This document shows, piece by piece, positions 33,031-44,273 of a stretch of 64,000 nucleotides of DNA. The first letter of the stretch is position 1; each line of letters starts with the position of its first letter. The DNA is taken from assembly GCA_028673005.1 (NCBI GenBank), contig CM054113.1, positions 211,535,504 to 211,599,503 of the forward strand. The letters are read 5' to 3'. The notes under the pieces are model-generated. The model was given only the letters and a program-made list of their open reading frames with translations. It was not told the DNA's origin and did not search any database. Source of the DNA: Tanypteryx hageni (Eukaryota; Arthropoda; Insecta; Odonata; Petaluridae). The position numbers were made by a program, and so were the translations under genes.

Positions 33031-34102
33031 CTAGCTTATTTTACCCTGGCTTCGCTCAGAGAAGTTTAAGTTAATTTCAATTTTTAACGGTGCGTTGAAT
33101 CGTCTAGGACAGGGCCCCTCAAGTCATTTGCTGGGGAGGTGCAATAAGATATTACAGAAGTACAAATTCAATTTTTTCATTAAAAATTTCAAGATTCACC
33201 TTCTTTATTATTAATAAATTTTGTATTCAAATCAAAATATTTTTGTTTGAAAATAAAAAAGAACCTAACCCATTTCTTTTAGCTTTTTTTTCTGTGTACA
33301 CCAAATTGGCGCCCGCAATCCTCTGAATTCGCAAATGCGCCCTGAAAAGGTTGCAGGCCCCTGCTCTCCACGTGGCACTCTATCTGATTTTATGACCAAT
33401 TTCATCTCGTTGTTAGCATTCGCTCCAATGCTGTTTTGAATGTTTATACATATATTTTGCAAGAATGAAACATTTCTTGTAGGGATATTATTATCGACGC
33501 GTTTGTTCCAGGATTATGTCTACATCTTTCATCAACTTGCGAATTTTCATCGCCAATAAAGTAGATTTGAAGAAACTTATGATTCTGACTATTGGTTTGT
33601 AACAATGAGCTTATACTATAATAGATATGCCCTTGCACTCAATAAGTTGATTGAAAACCATAATTCGGAATCGGATGAGTAAACTCAAAAGAGGTTATTT
33701 GAAAACACGAATTATATTTCCTTATATTTTTTAGAAAAACTTTTGATTGTGTAGAAACACATCAAACTAAATAATAGCTCAGGCACATCTTCAAGATCAG
33801 CTAAAACTATTTTTCCGTTAGAACAACCCATGATCTCCGCTTCTGTATTAAATTTTTTGGCTTTACAAAATTTGCATATTTTCGTAAGACCTTCGATATT
33901 AATCAATCGCAGGATCATAAATATAGGCATCATTTCTCAATGAAATAAAATTGGTTAATCTATTTCGTGCAATGCGTATTTGTTGTTGTTGAAGGCGATT
34001 AAGAGAATTTTCATTGGTTTCATTCAATCGAGAATTCCTCAAAATTATGAATAAAGAAACAAAAACATAAAAAATGATGTTATACGATAAAATATCACTC
34101 AC
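33031..34102 (-). mobile_element. Helitron relic with Rep coding and 3' terminus
   Basis: On the minus strand the element ends with GAGCGAAGCCAGGG, AAAATAAG, then CTAG (33034-33031) followed by T, the Helitron 3' signature of a GC stem near a CTRR end. Upstream it carries the N-terminal part of the Rep protein. The HUH nuclease and helicase regions are missing: Rep N-terminal coding is joined directly to the 3' end, so this is a deletion derivative of an autonomous parent. The 5' end was not located. Confidence 0.8.
33031..34102 (-). pseudogene. Helitron Rep/helicase protein, N-terminal fragment
   Basis: Helitron Rep/helicase proteins drive rolling-circle transposition. Minus-strand pieces in order: RNSRLNETNENSLNRL...RIARNRL...LRNDAYIYDPAID (34040-33899), then EGLTKICKFCKAKKFNTEA with GCSNGKIVLADLEDVPELL (33895-33755), equal to the C.hC.A.KF.nE...CC..GKV.L..L..PPe.L block; then GHIYYSISSLLQ, KFLQIYFIGDENSQVDERC and SLQEMF (33632-33450); then NEMKLVIKSDRVPRGE (33415-33368). 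The frame is then cut by a hAT-like insertion and resumes as RRFNAPLKIE, reading to a stop formed by the element's terminal CTAG. The block order matches the region just upstream of the Helitron_like_N/HUH domain, which is absent. Two small frame changes and the insertion make it non-functional. Confidence 0.85.
33110..33363. mobile_element. hAT-like miniature element inside Helitron Rep
   Basis: Left end CAGGGCCCCTCAAG, right end complement CAGGGGCCTGCAACC; about 10 of 13 terminal bases agree. Flanking 8-mers (GTCTAGGA, CTCTCCAC) do not match, so the target duplication is not confirmed. Support comes from the host frame: Rep coding stops at the right border and resumes at the left border with the expected RRFNAP motif. 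Confidence 0.65.
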
Positions 34103-37100
34103 CGTTTTTATTTCTCATGAAAATTTCGTATCTCTCTATTCGTCTGTCAGGCGTTTCTTTGTCTGGAGGATCAAATCCTTCTTTGAGGTTGTCATAATAA
34201 ATATTGTAAACAAAATATTCCAAATGGAATTTTGTTCGATTAATATAAATTTTTATTTCAATTATGAACATAACATTAAATCCGATTGGAAAATATATTA
34301 AAGTGAGTTAAAATACAAAAGGAAAGATCCTAAATAAAAAGTTTTCAAAATAAAATGCATTGAATAAACATTAAGTGAATGAATTAAGCGAACATTTAAT
34401 GCATAATATGGGTACCTAAGATATCCCAGTCCAACAATCAGATTTCCATAGCAACCTTTAGTTCATTCATGGTTTTATTCCATTACATTCGCGATAATAT
34501 AAAATTTTCAAACTTTAGGTAATAGGAAACGAAAATAAATGAAAAGAATAAGAACCTTTAATACATCTTGCATAAATCAGTCCAAGTTCGGTTGGCGTAG
34601 GACGAAATTTAGGTATTTTAATGCCAAATTGAAAAATGTGCTGCACCCGACTTAGGATTGAACTAAGGCCTATCCTTATGGGTTGTCGACAGAAAAACTT
34701 TCCTCTTTATTTATAAGATTATCTATCAACGCGTATATTAATTCCCTCTCATATTTTTCCGTTTATTTTAAAATGAGTGAGGTATGGCTTTGGAATCGTT
34801 GCTCGTCTTAAACGTAGTTATACATCTAATAAAAAAATAATAGCCTTAACAAAATAATATTTCATCTTCCTCCGTCTCTCGTGTCTAAAATTTTGCAGCA
34901 CATTACATTGGTCGACATACCAAGACGCTAAATTCTTCATAATTAAAATTCTCACCGGCGGCGAAAATTAATTAAACGTAACGACCCATAACCGCGTGCG
35001 CAAAAATAGAGAAAAAAGAAAATTGCTCGGACGCAGTTTGCCAACTAATCGCCTTGAATTCTTTTAAGTCGGGTATCTAACAACGGCGTCCTGTTTTAAT
35101 ATGCCGTCTGCCCGTCAGAGGCGCTGCACCCGTCCGGTCCGAACCCGAATCCGCGGAGTAGAGTTCGTCATTTATTTTGTCCTCGTCTTCTCCCGAAGGA
35201 AGAATAAAACGTCACCGAATTCTTTGACGACCGACTGGTCTGTGCCTCCCCATCCCTTTTCGGTCTGCTTCCCGTCCCAACTCTCCTATCCCAACCCTTT
35301 TGATCCCCTTTCCACTGACGTCGGATACGCGGGGCCAGACACTGTGGCAGAGGGACGGACAGAATTGTCTCAAGGTAAAAGACTGAAGGGTGAGCATTTT
35401 ACGGGACGAAACTGCGTTTTTTTCCCTCGCCTCGGCGAATTTCTCAAGAGGGATATATGAGAGGCAGCAGGTTTGTTGCTAACGAATACGAAGCTGACGG
35501 ATAGGTGCGCTTCTTGACATGACTTGATCTCAATGCCGTAAATGCGTATTGCGATAACAATTAAGGAAGCGTATCTCTCTGCTATCTACAAGTCATCAAG
35601 TTTGCTTAACTCATCATCTGGATTCCATAAATAATGCGATCTCGATAATTCTCTCATTGATGTGTACCGTAGGTGGGTCACAGCATGTCTGATGATGTAA
35701 ATATAGCTTTTCGAATGTTCAAGGACGGCATTAATATACAGTTAACATTTTGTAGTTTTAGGACACTCATGAAGAATTCCTTTTTTCACAAGAAAAGCAC
35801 TTAAATAATACTCTTGTTCTATATAACTGCTCGGAAGAGGGCTATGATTAAAATTTTACTCTCGCGATTACCTGCCCACTATATTCCAGGTCTCCCGAGT
35901 TACTAATTTTCGGTCTGACGGGCAAGGATTTTCAAAACCAAAATTTGATTTTACGAACTTATGTTTTACGGTATTAATGAAATTTTTATTTTCTAAATAA
36001 ACCTATTCAACATGTACTCAACATAAAAGTACAAAAAACAGTTTTTGGCGCGCATCCTTGTATTTTATGTATGTATAGGGAAATCGCTATGAGCTCGAAA
36101 ATAAGGAGATTGCTGCGACCGTGCACCCGCTTAGAATTTTGGCTCAGTGAAAAGGAACTTGTGGCAGAATCTTTAACTAATCCGCTTCAATACGAACGAT
36201 AGTTATTTTAAGGGCAGATGGATTCAACGATAAAGCCGCCAGGTGGCACTGGCGTTCCGATCTCGGATCGAATTCTGAACTTGCATTTCTCGTTGTGGTC
36301 TTTAATACTCCCCCTCCCCCCAGACCCGACTCGCTTATTAGCCGATATGCATCTTGTGATAAACAAATACGTCGCTTAAACGTCAGAAATTCGAGAGGGA
36401 GAGGAATGCAGCGGCAGGGAAATCAAAATCGTCGTCATGTACTTGTAAATAAAAATACCCAAGCAGCGTAATTGCTACCCTCTCGTTGGCCGAGGCCATT
36501 GTTGGATCACATAAATAATACCGAGTCATGTCTCGAGCAAGTCCTTCGGCTGAGATACCTCAGATGGTAGACACATAAGAAAGCAGTTCTTATTCAAGCT
36601 CCCGAAACTGGAAAGTTTATGCGGCGTACGAAGATATCGGAAAATATACGTTGATAAACGATTATGCCTTGATGCCTTTCTAACAAATCTGGATTTTCAT
36701 TTTTTGCATCACGAACGAAAAATGCACCGTATGCTGAGTTTCCGAAGAATTATATATTTTACTATTTAATAATGAGAATTATAACATGTCAAATCGAAAA
36801 CAATATTTTACTAATAACCAGGCATTTGGAAGTATGAACTGCTTTCAAAATTCCAAAGTTTGTCGAAATATTTTTAAAAATATATTAATCAAATTATTAC
36901 GTTTTAAACAGAGAACAAATCCCGTGTGACTTCCTTTCGAATAGATAAAATTTTTACTTGTTACATAAACTTATTTTTTTCAAGTCTTAAAAATCGATTT
37001 TAACCTATTTATATTATTATTATGTTTTACTTATTTGCGGTTCTTTCTTTTACTAATTTTATTGGGTGGAATAAATAATCGAGAGAGAGAGAGAGGATGA

Positions 37101-37849
37101 GATCTAAGATTGAAGTGAAGCATGAAAAATGTTTCTCTGCATTCCCCGTTTTCTAATCGATTCAAATTGCTTCAACATCCTTGGGTAAAATTACTAGCCT
37201 CACATATTCTTAGAAGCGGTGATTTATTACCGCGAGGAAAAACAAAACAATTTTATCCTGGCGTAGCTTCAAAAACCATTAATCCGTTGAAAACACTGGC
37301 GTTGCAAAGGTTTTCCTATAACCGTTGGTTCGAGAAAAATATTTTTTTATTTCGAAAAACAGACGAGTAATGCGATCGGAACAAAAAGTCTTTAAACGAT
37401 TTCTTCATTGGGCGATTCCTGTGTCTCGAGGAAACCATGTGACTGGAACTTGACGATGATTGGACAGGACTGCGAAATTGTAGATCGCCATAATGGTCGC
37501 TGTCGGCTCGGTAAGAGAAAAATAGAGGAAATTCATCGGGCACATGGAGAAGAGAGAGGATTGAGGGGAATGGAGGGGAAAAGAGGGGATTTCCTTTGCG
37601 CAGAATATTGTTCTAGAGGGATGGACATTCGCGTGGGTAGGACAGCGTGTATGTACCTCGTATTCGCACCATAACTAGCTCGGAGGGCAAGTCATGTCCG
37701 AATTAGTGCTAAGCCCGAAGTGTGATAAACTTTTTTTTAAATACAATTTTTTTTTATTTAAATTAGGCATTATTAAATAAGCTGTGAATGTGTAATGGTA
37801 ATTAAAATGAGGTAACATGAAACATAATATAAACTATTTGCATATATCT
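34103..37849. other. No gene seen
   Basis: AT-rich with a more GC-balanced patch at about 35040-35460 containing a 119-codon frame of no recognisable content. (GA)n lies at 37082-37095. Nothing else identified. Confidence 0.5.
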
Positions 37850-38807
37850 CAGGTGTCAGCGGAGCACATGCGTCTCCCGAGAGCACTGTACGCGGGCCGC
37901 GAAGCTGTTATGAAAAATAGATCGGGAAAATTTAGCATAGAATGATATCTCGTATTTATGCAATATATCATCTTTTGCAGACCCTTTTTCATAAAAATGA
38001 CACTGCACAACAATAAAGGGTAGTTTATTCTTGGCGATTTTTAGAAAATTTTGATTTACTCAAAAATGGCTACAGAGAATTTGATTAAAATCAATCCAAT
38101 TGTAGAGGCTGATGTCACAAATAATACTGCGTAAGCCATATGTCTCTTGATATCACTATATGGCGTCCAGTGACATTAGAATGTACGCTAAGCTACCTTA
38201 CCTAAGCCTTATGACGTCACGCCTCCGCCGCGATCCATTCAAACTCTTACTTCAGCCTTACGATTAAACTAAATCGAATGACATCTCATGTTTATGGATA
38301 ATATCATTCATAAAAGACATTATGAAGAGATAAACGATATTGCGCAACAATTAAGGGTACTTTATTCTTGGATATTTTGAAACAAAATTCGATTACTCAA
38401 AAATGGCTATAAGGATTTCGCTAAAAATCCATCCAGCCTGATGTCACAAATAATACTAACTAAGCCATATGTCCCAAAAAAGTTGCTATATACCGTCCAG
38501 TGGCATTATTTCTGTACAAGACGCGTCAGAGGGGAGGGGAAAGCCGGGGATTCCCTAGTCTAAAATTCCGTACTTCACTGTTAACGCCACGCGCTTATTA
38601 GTGAGAGGTATTATATGTGAGAAGTTGATGGTGTCAGTCACTTTGGTTCTGTTGCTACGCATTATTAACATAATCGGCAGTGAATTGCCAAGCACACAGA
38701 GTCAATTTCTGGTCAAAAAGTGTAGTGAGATCAAAAGTATATGAGAAAGTTAATGCAATGCACATTGCGCCGTTTATTTAACTAGTTAGCCGTGCTTGAG
38801 ACCCCTG
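37850..38807. mobile_element. Possible decayed hAT element
   Basis: Left end CAGGTGTCAGCGGAGCAC, right end complement CAGGGGTCTCAAGCACGG, with a GCGGGCCGCG motif near the left end as in many hAT miniature elements. Flanking 8-mers do not agree. The interior is largely a diverged tandem duplication. Confidence 0.35.
37930..38512 (+). repeat. Diverged tandem duplication, ~337-bp period
   Basis: Copy 1 (about 37930-38175) and copy 2 (about 38267-38512) share CACAACAAT-AAGGGTA.TTTATTCTTGG, ACTCAAAAATGGCTA, GATGTCACAAATAATACT and GCCATATGTC in the same order. Confidence 0.85.
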
Positions 38808-39038
38808 CTTTGATCGATCTCTTGAATCCTTGGTTTGAAAGAAAATCCCCGACATTAAACTCGTTAGCCGTTTCCTGATTATCTCTCGTTGCATGCATTA
38901 CACCACGACGCATAAATTTTAAACTTCGGGATATCGAATGGTAATTTTTATTTTAAAAAGATCTGTTATAATGCGTTCGAATAATGGAGAACTCTGAATT
39001 AGTGGGGCCCATATTAATTAGGGTGTATAATGTGTATG
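38808..39038. other. Short anonymous spacer
   Basis: AT-rich sequence between two elements, no feature seen. Confidence 0.5.
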
Positions 39039-40886
39039 CAGGCCCGTCTCAAGTGGGAGCTGGGTGGGCAGTCGCCCAGCACAGGACCCCGCGCCCAGGG
39101 GGGCCCCGCGCTTACCGATGCCACTTTTGAATTTAGCGCAACTCCATGTAAAATGATACAACGTTCGCGGGACGTGAAAACATCGCTCTACACAGGTCCT
39201 ATGACAAGGCAGAGCGTCGCCGTTCGGCGAGGAAGATTAATGTAGAACTACTTGAACACTTCGTAAGTGTTTTGGAAATCTCAGATGCGACAGGAAAATA
39301 AATGACTTTTCGAAACTATATTAAAAGAACTGAATGATAAACGAATCTCTTGAAGTACTGCAGAGGACAAGGATACGATAACGGCGCGAATATGAAGGTC
39401 TATCAACAGGGAGTTCAAGCACGCAATTTAAGTCTAAATTCTTGAGTATTTTGCATGCATTTGGTTCTCTGTGATACGGCTTATTCCTGCCTGCACGCAA
39501 TGTCACTTTTTGGTGTTATTCAGCATATGTACACTATATTAGCAGCCTCTCCGGCAAGATGGAGGTATACAGATATATCACTAAAACCCTTGTCTAATAC
39601 TAGGTATGAGTCCAGACTCGGAAGTATAAATGCTGTAGTTTTCAATTATCAAAAATTAAAGAAGCTTTACTCGAAGCAGCAGAAATTTGTCAAAATCCGA
39701 AAATAAAAAGCTAACCAAATTCACTGGTGTCCCAGGAATTAAACAGCTTAGAATTTTTGCATTCCATTGTAATTTGGTATGACATAGGTACTAAGAGCCG
39801 TAAATAAAGTCAGTAAGATTCTACAATCTGCTCAAATTTCGTTAGATATGGCAGTTAAACATTTGGATGCTTTGAAATCAGCATTAAATACGTATAGAAA
39901 TTAAAGATTTAATCAAACTCTAGAAGTAGCTAAACAACTCAAAAATGAGACATCAGCCGATACAGAATTTTCTAATATGGGTAAAAGGAGACATTTTGAT
40001 TTTGAAAATGAGGATGATAGATTGAAAAATATGAAGGAGCGATTTAGAACGGATTTCTTTTTACGAGTCATGGATTTGAGCTTTCTGTCCTGAGGATTTG
40101 ATCAATACGGAGAATATGTTTATAGATTAGGGTTCATGCGGAACATAAGCCAACTTAAAACTTGGAATGTAGTTAACTTGCAGAAAGTCTGTTGCGATAT
40201 ACAACAAGTTTTGTAGGATGAAACCAACTCGGATTCCGAAAGCGACGTAGATGTAATAATGTTAGAAACTTATACATAATTGTACGAGAAAACTACAGTG
40301 TAATTGACATTTTATATTTATTGCATAAAAATATATTGCATGAAATATACCCAAACACGGAAATACTTTGTAGGATAATTCTTACAATACCAGTGACCGT
40401 AGCGTCTACTGAAGGTCGTTTTAAGAATTAAAATCAATAAAAAATTATTTACTATTACTATTTACTATTATTTTCTATTTCACAAGAACGGCTTACTGGG
40501 TTGAACAAAAGAAAGTTGGTAAGAATGACAGGTCAAGAATAATCGATAGATTTGCTCATATTACAGCTAGAAAAGTAAATTTTTAAAATGTAATACGTTA
40601 TAAATGTTTGCAAGATTTTCCACTCATATAATTAATGATGATTGTTCATACTTAAGTTTTTCTGTAATTTGGAAAATGTACTGCATGTATCAATGTAAAA
40701 ATTGTTAATAGATAACATTTTTGTGTAATTTCTTTGAATTTTATTTAAAATTTTATTTATATTTAATTTTTATTTTTTAAAAAGCAATAATGACTAAATT
40801 ATAAATATATATATTTTTGTGTGTGGGTAGGGGGCTTCGCGGCAGCCGCATCGTCCCGGGCCCCGCAGATCCTAGAGACGGCCCTG
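39039..40886 (+). mobile_element. hAT element with degenerate transposase (1.85 kb)
   Basis: Starts CAGGCCCGTCTCAAG; the right end complement is CAGGGCCGTCTCTAGG. The 8-mers TGTGTATG (39031-39038) and TGTGTACG (40887-40894) differ by one base. Both ends are followed by GC-rich subterminal DNA (GGGGCCCCGCG; GGGCCCCGC), and the interior holds transposase relics on +. This is the only hAT here with coding remains. Confidence 0.88.
39455..40586 (+). pseudogene. hAT transposase relic (ZMYM1-like group)
   Basis: hAT transposases cut and rejoin DNA with an RNase-H-like fold and dimerise through a C-terminal domain. Open segment 39455-39706 reads LVLCDTAYSCLHAMSLFGVI, then LAASPARWRYTDIS, LKPLSNTRYESRLGSINAV, matching the FFG..Q.LY..F..S..RW and LK.LS.TRWESR blocks. 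Later, broken by stops: KRRHFDFENEDD near 39985-40020, RFRTDFFLRVMDL near 40040-40080, and the dimerisation region LHEIYPNTE, LTIPVTVASTEGRFK (40381-40425), SQERLTGLNKRKL and IDRFAHITARKVNF ending TAA 40584-40586. The usual ERSFSKL is altered to EGRFK. Multiple stops and missing N-terminal BED finger and catalytic parts make it dead. Confidence 0.85.
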
Positions 40887-41941
40887 TGTGTACGTGCGTG
40901 TTTTTATGAGGCAAATAAAACGAAATGGTAAAAATAGGAAATAGATATTGCGACGAATATTCGAAGAGTACCCGATTGGGATGGTGGGTGGCGGGGGAAT
41001 GAAAGGGGGGGGAGGGAAGGGAGGCTGGTGATGGTCGGGCGGGTAAGTCTGTGCCCGTCCGTGCGTTTAGCGCCGCTTGCATTTCTGCGTGCCCTGGAAA
41101 GGGGAAGATGGGAATGTCACATGTTGGATGGGTTTTAGAGAACGCCGTCATCTTCCCATAAAAAAATTGCCGAAGGAATTCCGTCCCACTCCCATTTTCG
41201 TTTTGCTTTTGTTTCTCCCCCTCCTCCTTCGACTCCCCTTTCTCATCCTTAAAAATTTTCCAGTCCTCTCATCTTTTCCTTCATCTCCCGCCTTCGCTGC
41301 CTCACACTGCTCCCTCCCGAATGGAAAATAAAATAAAGCGAGAGAAAGAGGGAACCCTTTCCCTCCCTCCTTCATCTTCCTCTTCCCGGCGATGAATATA
41401 TATAAAGAAATAAAACAAAATACGAGCACGTTCCGTCCGCCATCTTATTTATTCCCTCCCTCGCTCGTCGCATCGGTGTCCTCTATCAAAAATTTTCCGT
41501 CTTTCCGACCTTCGATTTTCACGTGCTTACATCACTTTCCATCACGTCGCTTCAAACTCTTTTATTTTATTTTTTCGATGAGTCTTATCGACGGTTTTTT
41601 TTCTCACGCCAGTTACACGTCTCCCTTTTCTCGCGAAGCGTGCATTGGAATGACTCGCGTCTTGGTCTCAAAGCTCCCGCAAATACATTTTCACCTTAAC
41701 AAGCTACGCATTGAGACATTCGGATTATAGCTACAAATACGACTTTAATATATAAAATATATTACAAAACTTTTAGTAAGAGTATCATTCAGATTTTTCC
41801 GTCACTTCTAGTTAATGGTGCTAAAGAAATAACGGGAGATTCCACTTGCATCAGGATGAAGTAAAAATGTCGCATTGATCTCGTTCATGTTATAAGCATA
41901 TAGAGGATGTATTGAGAAAAAGTTAAATGAGTTCCCTAGAG
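40887..41941. other. No gene; purine then pyrimidine block
   Basis: About 40975-41110 is G/A-rich, 41175-41330 C/T-rich. Several 80-125-codon frames overlap on both strands in this low-complexity DNA; none is recognised. Confidence 0.5.
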
Positions 41942-42225
41942 CAGTGGTTCCCGAACGTTTTGTATGCGCGGCCTCCTTTCAAAGATAAACAGAATTTCGC
42001 GGCACCCCAGTCTTGATACAAGGTTATTATTACATACTGGTATTACAGACTTGGAACGCATCCATTTCTTGGCAATACACTATGATAAATTTATTAAAGG
42101 AAAACTTATTGCCCTGATTACCTATTCAAATTGCTGATTTATTGAACAATCCAAATTTTTCGCGGCACCCATAAAATCATCTGCGGCACCCCACTGTTCC
42201 GCGGCATGCAGTTTGAGAGCCACTT
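41942..42225. mobile_element. hAT miniature element H1 (tandem pair, left)
   Basis: Starts CAGTGGTTCCCGAACG; the right end complement is AAGTGGCTCTCAAACTGC, so the last base is mutated. GCGGCACCCC-type motifs occur near both ends. CCCTAGAG flanks it exactly on both sides (41934-41941 and 42226-42233). Its right duplication is at the same time the left duplication of H2. Confidence 0.9.
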
Positions 42226-42233
42226 CCCTAGAG

Positions 42234-42493
42234 CAGTGTTTCTCCACCAGTGGGGCGCGAAGATAGTCTAGGTGGAACGCGAAGTTTCGAAAATCGTTAT
42301 TATGAAACTTTTTCTCAACAAAATTACTGCAATATTTAAGGTCCTTAAAATTTTCCATCAATGATTGATATACTACAGAAATGCAGCTGACGTAAAAAAC
42401 CACTACTTGGAAAATGTGATTTTATTGGTGGGAGCAAGGTTTTTTGGCAAAATGGTTGGTGGGACGCAAGATGCTCAAGGTTGAGAACCACTG
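42234..42493. mobile_element. hAT miniature element H2 (tandem pair, right)
   Basis: Starts CAGTGTTTCTCCACC and ends GGTTGAGAACCACTG, with GGGGCGCGAAG and GGGACGCAAG subterminal motifs. Flanked by CCCTAGAG (42226-42233) and CCCTAGAA (42494-42501). Its sequence differs from H1, so this is not a duplication of one element. Confidence 0.9.
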
Positions 42494-42690
42494 CCCTAGA
42501 AAATTATCAAGCTCATCTTATGCCTGAAAATAAATTTCCGAATAATTGAATTGAATATCAAAAATATAAAAATTAAGTACTTGTCTTTCTATAGCCTTGT
42601 TATGGCTAATGGAAATAACTATATATTTTTTCAATTTTAGATACTTAATTGCTTATTCTGGAAAGTTAAATAAGGATGGGTGGATTTTTT
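42494..42690 (+). repeat. Dispersed repeat D2, copy interrupted by H1/H2
   Basis: Continues AAATTATCAAGCTCATCTTA and further blocks matching 21004-21180. The left part of the repeat (TAAATGAGTTCCCTAGA) precedes H1, so both elements lie inside this repeat. Confidence 0.75.
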
Positions 42691-43712
42691 ATGGCAGTCT
42701 TATTAAAATTGTTAACTTGTAACCCGTACTCTCACGTGCATCTAAGAAATCCGTTTGTTACAATTTCACTGTTGAAGTAAAAGGATAAGGTACCCTTTGG
42801 TGTAACGTAGTCAATATTCCCAGGTTAAGGGATAGGAAGTCCACAAGCTTACAAATAATGTGGTGGGCTAAAGAATCAAGAGTAGGAAGTCAATGTAAAG
42901 GCCCACGGATTGCATTCATAAGGATATAGCAAATAAATTAAGAAATAATGCTAGCGACACGAAATTGAAGTACTGGGAGCCATCTTTGAACTTCTTTGAG
43001 AACTAATCCTCGCTGAGTTTTCCCTATTTAAATTTTGTTATATGTAGTCAATTTATTAATACAAGTTTCCTAATGCGCCATAAGGAGAAATATATATTTT
43101 TTAATGGGAGCTTCATTTGCTGACGCAATATGAAAAGGAGCGATTTATTCATTGAGATTTAGTTTGAATTGTAAACTTGAAATTCTTTATAAATTTTGTA
43201 ATATAACATATGACATAAAGAAATTTATTCAACAATTAATTTAAACATTTTAACTTTCTATCTATAACCATTTGCTCAGAATCTTAATTTGAAATTTTGA
43301 AGGTATCCCCTACCGCCCACCGATTACTGCAAAACCTTTCTTTGGCAGCATAATAAATGGCATCATACGATATATAGGATATCGTATATCACATACTCCC
43401 TGCTAATTTAAGTCGCATATCTCTTACCGTTTAATTGCTATTTTAATATAATTGACTGCGCAGACGGGCAGACAGAACGAAAACATAAGCGCGTTTAAAA
43501 AATAAAACGCATAGAGAAGTGGTTCTATCGTATAAAATACAAGCAAGTGGAATGTTTTCTCATTATGTATTATTTTGAAAATATTTGCTTGTATATTAAA
43601 AAATAAAGAAGGGATAAGCAGCACGAACAAAGAGTTTTAAGATGGTTTACTATTAAATATTTTAAAATGCGACCGATAATGGACTAGCTTTGTCTTCGAC
43701 CTTAAATATGTA
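42691..43712. other. No gene seen
   Basis: AT-rich, no recognisable element. Confidence 0.5.
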
Positions 43713-43877
43713 CAGTCAAACCCCTATTTCGCGCTCCCCCGCATACCGCCCATGAATCGTTGTGAACAGAACTTCCATCTTATGATTAAATAGAGCAAGC
43801 ATATACCTCGATTCACCGCCACCCCCGCTTTAACGCCAATGTCAGTGATGGACAAACGCTAAATCGGGGTTTGATTG
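43713..43877. mobile_element. pogo/Tigger-like miniature element (165 bp)
   Basis: Starts CAGTCAAACCCCTATTTCGC; the right end is the complement of CAATCAAACCCCGATTTAGC. TA flanks both sides (43711-43712, 43878-43879). A TA target and CAGTCAAACC ends are typical of the pogo/Tigger branch of Tc1/mariner. Confidence 0.88.
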
Positions 43878-44069
43878 TAGGCGACCTGATAAAGCTTTTC
43901 GCGTGGTGCCCGCAGGCCACATGTGTTCTTGATATTTTTGTGAACATGTTGCAGCTTATTTAGAAAATATGTAAAAATTTAATTTTAACTTGATTTTCTT
44001 AAATCGAGAAGAGTATTTTCTTATTTAGGAGCCACAGTACAACACTTAACTGTTGCACTCAATAAACTA

Positions 44070-44271
44070 AAGTAAGCTCTCAACATTCGCGGAGGCTACC
44101 CCTACGAATGTCACAACTCCACTGCTTACTTATTTACAGCAGCAACTTCCGTGTGGCACAGCGGGTTAAATTCGCGAATAGTCAAGTTTACTCTATGCCG
44201 CGAATGCCAAATCGGTGTGCACAGAGATCCCCTCACGAATAACCAAAACCGCGAATTTGGAGGATTCACTG
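44070..44271. mobile_element. Second pogo-like miniature element (202 bp)
   Basis: Right end complement CAGTGAATCCTCCAAATTCG, left end AAGTAAGCTCTCAACATTCG, with CGCGG following on both. TA flanks at 44068-44069 and 44272-44273. An internal TTCGCGAATAGTC motif lies midway. It is more decayed than the 43.7-kb element. Confidence 0.75.
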
Positions 44272-44273
44272 TA

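Noticed and set aside
33110..33363. Target duplication for the insertion in Rep
   Set aside because: Flanking 8-mers GTCTAGGA and CTCTCCAC agree at only three positions; the insertion is argued from the broken frame instead.
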